Shown here: piece by piece, positions 61,830-64,000 of the stretch
Numbering within the stretch: position 1 is the first letter of the stretch
Layout of the letters: the number at the start of each line of letters is the position of its first letter
NCBI GenBank assembly: GCA_910578555.1
Contig: CAJTPS010000004.1
Span: 62,001-126,000, forward strand
Direction of reading: 5' to 3'
DNA from: an uncultured Lachnospiraceae bacterium
GTDB lineage: Bacteria; Bacillota; Clostridia; Lachnospirales; Lachnospiraceae
Length of the DNA stretch: 64,000 bases
The notes under the pieces: generated by a model
Database searches by the model: none
Told to the model about the DNA's origin: nothing
The model's input: the letters and a program-made list of their open reading frames with translations, nothing else
Position numbers and translations under genes: made by a program

Positions 61830-63104
61830 TCATCTCTTTGTTTCTTTCCCTGCAAGCCTGACTGCAAGGATCACACCGTATATCAGACAGAGCATGACCA
61901 TCAGGCTCAAATAACACACCGCCGCGCCGATCGTACCGCACCGCGATACAATTTCCTTTAAACCGGCGGCGGCAGTCACCGCGATCAGGCCGTATGGCCA
62001 TAACAGGTCTTTCTGCTGACGCATGATCGTCAGCACTACGCTCAGATAGCCCGAAACAGCAAGAAAACCACCCGCCGCCATTAGAATCATCAGTTCCCTT
62101 TTGTATGCGGACAATTCCGTATGATAGAGCCATGACAATACCGGAATTCCCAGCACGTATGCCCCCGCCATACAGATTACAGAAATCGCCCCGATCACTC
62201 CGATCTGTTTCAACACCCTGTGCACAAACGTGTTGCGCCGGCCGTTATCCCATTCCACCGCCATCGGCACAAGTGTCGGCTGATACACGAAGTTATTCAA
62301 CAGGCCGATTACAAAAACAGGCATTGCCACAAACCCGTAACATGCCTGTGTCTCCTCCGCCAGACATGCGTCAATCGCATATTTAGGCGCATTATTGACA
62401 TAGAAGGACAGGAAGGTTATTCCGAATAATGAGAAAACCACTCTGATCAATTGCTTCATTTCCCGCAAACTGCCGCTTCGTAAGACATGTCCTATCTTCC
62501 GGTCCTCTTCCCCGCATATCTTACCGTAAGATAGATACAACATCAGAGCAAAGAGTATAAGAGAAACGATCAGACACACCAGAAGCGTCATTCCCAGATC
62601 CCTGCTGATCCATAATGAAACGGGAAAAACGATCAATATTCCCATCCATCTGAAACAGAACAGTCCGGCACCCGCATCCATTCTGTTTCTTCGCTGATAA
62701 TACCCCCAAAAAACATCTTCCAGCGCCTCTACCGCATAGATCATGCAGACCATGCCGATAATCATGATCTTATCCGGACTATACTGCAATACTGCCGAAG
62801 CATACGCCAGATATCCAAACACAACTGCAGTCATTACAAGAACCGTAAATAATCGGGTCTTCAAGTAGACGGCAAACGAAAATTTATTTTCAATATCCGT
62901 CACCTGATAATTGCGCACGCCAAATTTTCCGACCGTCATCATCAGATTACCTATGGCAAAAGCAATGGTCAGCATACCTGCATCGGCAAGCCCCGTAATC
63001 CTCGTAACGATCATGGACATAACGACCGCTTCCGCCGCATTGATCAGACCTGCGGCCGTATTCCAGATATAATCTTTTTGGGTTTGATTCCACTTAAATG
63101 TCAA
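61830..63104 (-). CDS. Second Wzx-like flippase/polysaccharide export membrane protein
   Basis: This 424-residue protein has about twelve helices and begins with KWNQTQKDYIWNTAAGLINA and VVMSMIVTRITGLADAGM, the N-terminal pattern of MOP-superfamily capsule exporters in Firmicutes. It starts with a TTG that overlaps the CBS-gene stop (TTGA); no alternative ATG with a good site is available before the first helix. A second flippase at 57031 differs strongly in sequence. One may handle the main repeat unit and the other a side-branch or a second polymer. Confidence 0.88.
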   Translation of the reverse strand: MTFKWNQTQKDYIWNTAAGLINAAEAVVMSMIVTRITGLADAGMLTIAFAIGNLMMTVGKFGVRNYQVTDIENKFSFAVYLKTRLFTVLVMTAVVFGYLAYASAVLQYSPDKIMIIGMVCMIYAVEALEDVFWGYYQRRNRMDAGAGLFCFRWMGILIVFPVSLWISRDLGMTLLVCLIVSLILFALMLYLSYGKICGEEDRKIGHVLRSGSLREMKQLIRVVFSLFGITFLSFYVNNAPKYAIDACLAEETQACYGFVAMPVFVIGLLNNFVYQPTLVPMAVEWDNGRRNTFVHRVLKQIGVIGAISVICMAGAYVLGIPVLSWLYHTELSAYKRELMILMAAGGFLAVSGYLSVVLTIMRQQKDLLWPYGLIAVTAAAGLKEIVSRCGTIGAAVCYLSLMVMLCLIYGVILAVRLAGKETKR

Positions 63105-63460
63105 TTCTGTTTTCGCTCCAAATAATCGTATATATCATCGATCGTAATAAAATCGATCAGCTCACTGTTATGATTAACAACCGGAAGCAGACTGATCTGC
63201 TTCTTCTTGAAGATCGGGTATGCCTTAGCCATGTCCTTCTCATATAAGTGCAGGAAAGATCCTCTGATGATCTGATGCACCGGCGTATACAGATTCTGTC
63301 CCGCGGAAAGCGCACGCAGAATATCCCCCTGGCTTACCACACCGATCACTTTATTGGAATCATTGGTCACAATGGCAACTCTGTTATTATAGCTCTCGAA
63401 CTGTTCTAATACTTCCTTGATTGTATATTGCTCTTTCACACAATAGCGCTCTAAATCCAT
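63101..63460 (-). CDS. Stand-alone CBS-domain-pair protein
   Basis: The 119-residue protein consists of two CBS motifs, FESYNNRVAIVTNDSNKVIG with VVSQGDILRALSAG, and KKKQISLLPVVNHNSELIDF with ITIDDIYDYLE. CBS pairs bind adenine nucleotides and regulate attached or partner enzymes. In legionaminic-acid loci a CBS pair is often fused to a nucleotidyltransferase of the PtmE type; here it is separate, between the NeuC-like epimerase and a flippase, which suggests a split version or a partner encoded outside the window. GGGAG precedes the ATG by nine bases. Confidence 0.87.
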   Translation of the reverse strand: MDLERYCVKEQYTIKEVLEQFESYNNRVAIVTNDSNKVIGVVSQGDILRALSAGQNLYTPVHQIIRGSFLHLYEKDMAKAYPIFKKKQISLLPVVNHNSELIDFITIDDIYDYLERKQN

Positions 63461-63477
63461 TGTACATATCTCCCATC

Positions 63478-64000
63478 TTAATATGTCAACTGTTTGACTA
63501 ATAATCTCTGATCAACCGGCGTGTTCACAAGCAGATCCAGAATCCTTTCCGACGAATGACCGTCTCCGTACGGGTTGACGCACTCCGCGGCAAGATAATC
63601 TCTGAACTGCGTACTGACCGCTTTCTCGATCGCCTGCGCCACCTCTTCCAGTTCAAACGGAACGTCAATCACATTGATTCCCCTATACCGCAGATTCTGT
63701 CTTCTTCCGATATTGACCGCCGGCACCTTGAATGTCGGCGCCTCCAATAATCCCGAACTGGAATTTCCTACAATGCACTTCGCGTTCCTGAGTAAGCCGA
63801 GATAATCCTCCCGCTTCAGATTCGCATACATATAATATTCTCCGACACGGTAGTCCTGAATCGCACGTTTGACCCCGTTGGAACCGGCATCATTGTTCGG
63901 AAGAATGATCACCTTCGGCATATCAAACCGGTTCAGCGCCTTAATAAAAATCTCCGCCTGCATCTCCGCCCTGTCCGCTTCCTCCGTCACCGGATGCATC
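63478..64000 (-). CDS. C-terminal part of a hydrolysing UDP-N-acetylglucosamine 2-epimerase (NeuC type), cut by window edge
   Basis: HPVTEEADRAEM, ILPNNDAGSNGVKRAI, YMYANLKREDYLGLL and CIVGNSSSGLLEAPTFKVPA, then INVIDVPFELEEVA, match the second Rossmann domain of NeuC-like hydrolysing 2-epimerases. These convert UDP-GlcNAc or UDP-bacillosamine derivatives to a free ManNAc-type sugar for sialic or legionaminic acid synthesis. About 175 of an expected 380-390 residues are inside the window; the rest lies to the right. It is 17 bases upstream of the CBS gene. A NeuB synthase would be expected beyond the edge. Confidence 0.88.
   Translation of the reverse strand, partial: MHPVTEEADRAEMQAEIFIKALNRFDMPKVIILPNNDAGSNGVKRAIQDYRVGEYYMYANLKREDYLGLLRNAKCIVGNSSSGLLEAPTFKVPAVNIGRRQNLRYRGINVIDVPFELEEVAQAIEKAVSTQFRDYLAAECVNPYGDGHSSERILDLLVNTPVDQRLLVKQLTY

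Overview
The window reads as part of a surface-glycan and cell-envelope region of a Gram-positive Clostridia, most likely a Lachnospiraceae-type gut bacterium. This is inferred from strong GGAGG-type ribosome binding sites, sigma-A-like promoters, secreted proteins with acidic VSEN-rich linkers and Ig-like repeats, and TagF-, DltB- and LtaS-like families. No rRNA, tRNA, insertion sequence or CRISPR array was recognised. No gene-free stretch exceeds 300 bases; the four longest (12159-12409, 25839-26089, 31348-31568, 36540-36792) hold the regulatory signals listed.

Region 1 (1-12409) holds a truncated membrane protein, two divergent MBOAT O-acyltransferases (one paired with an SGNH-like protein), and a minus-strand set making UDP-glucuronate and probably UDP-galacturonate (Ugd plus 4-epimerase), followed by a GtrB-like GT2, a polytopic membrane protein and a YdjC-like deacetylase. 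A palindrome-rich intergenic element lies upstream of ugd.

Region 2 (12410-21525) is the highlight: one promoter followed by eight tightly packed minus-strand genes. They encode a small membrane protein, a YidC/Oxa1-type insertase domain fused to a CDP-glycerol glycerophosphotransferase-type domain, the complete route from phosphoenolpyruvate to 2-aminoethylphosphonate (PhnW, PEP mutase fused to a cytidylyltransferase, phosphonopyruvate decarboxylase), a LicC/PntC-like nucleotidyltransferase, an LTA-synthase-like membrane phosphotransferase and a GT8. The simplest reading is a machine that makes, CMP-activates and attaches 2-aminoethylphosphonate to a surface polymer.

Region 3 (21574-36670) carries glycosyltransferases, a small XRE regulator whose C-terminus is frameshifted at a CCCGGGC heptamer, and two giant secreted proteins (1621 and 1656 residues): a BspA-type leucine-rich-repeat protein and a glucosaminidase with many repeats.

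Region 4 (36721-64000) is a long minus-strand run of genes ending at a strong terminator after rfbG. It encodes CDP-4-keto-3,6-dideoxyhexose synthesis (RfbF, RfbG, RfbH) with a YerE-like thiamine enzyme and a reductase, which suggests a branched-chain sugar. It also has an aminotransferase/N-acetyltransferase pair, two flippases, several GtrB-like and GT-C-like proteins, an acyltransferase, an amidohydrolase/GltS-like transporter/ATP-grasp trio, and a CBS protein next to a truncated NeuC-like 2-epimerase at the right edge. An XRE regulator and a frameshifted small gene sit between rfbF and rfbH.
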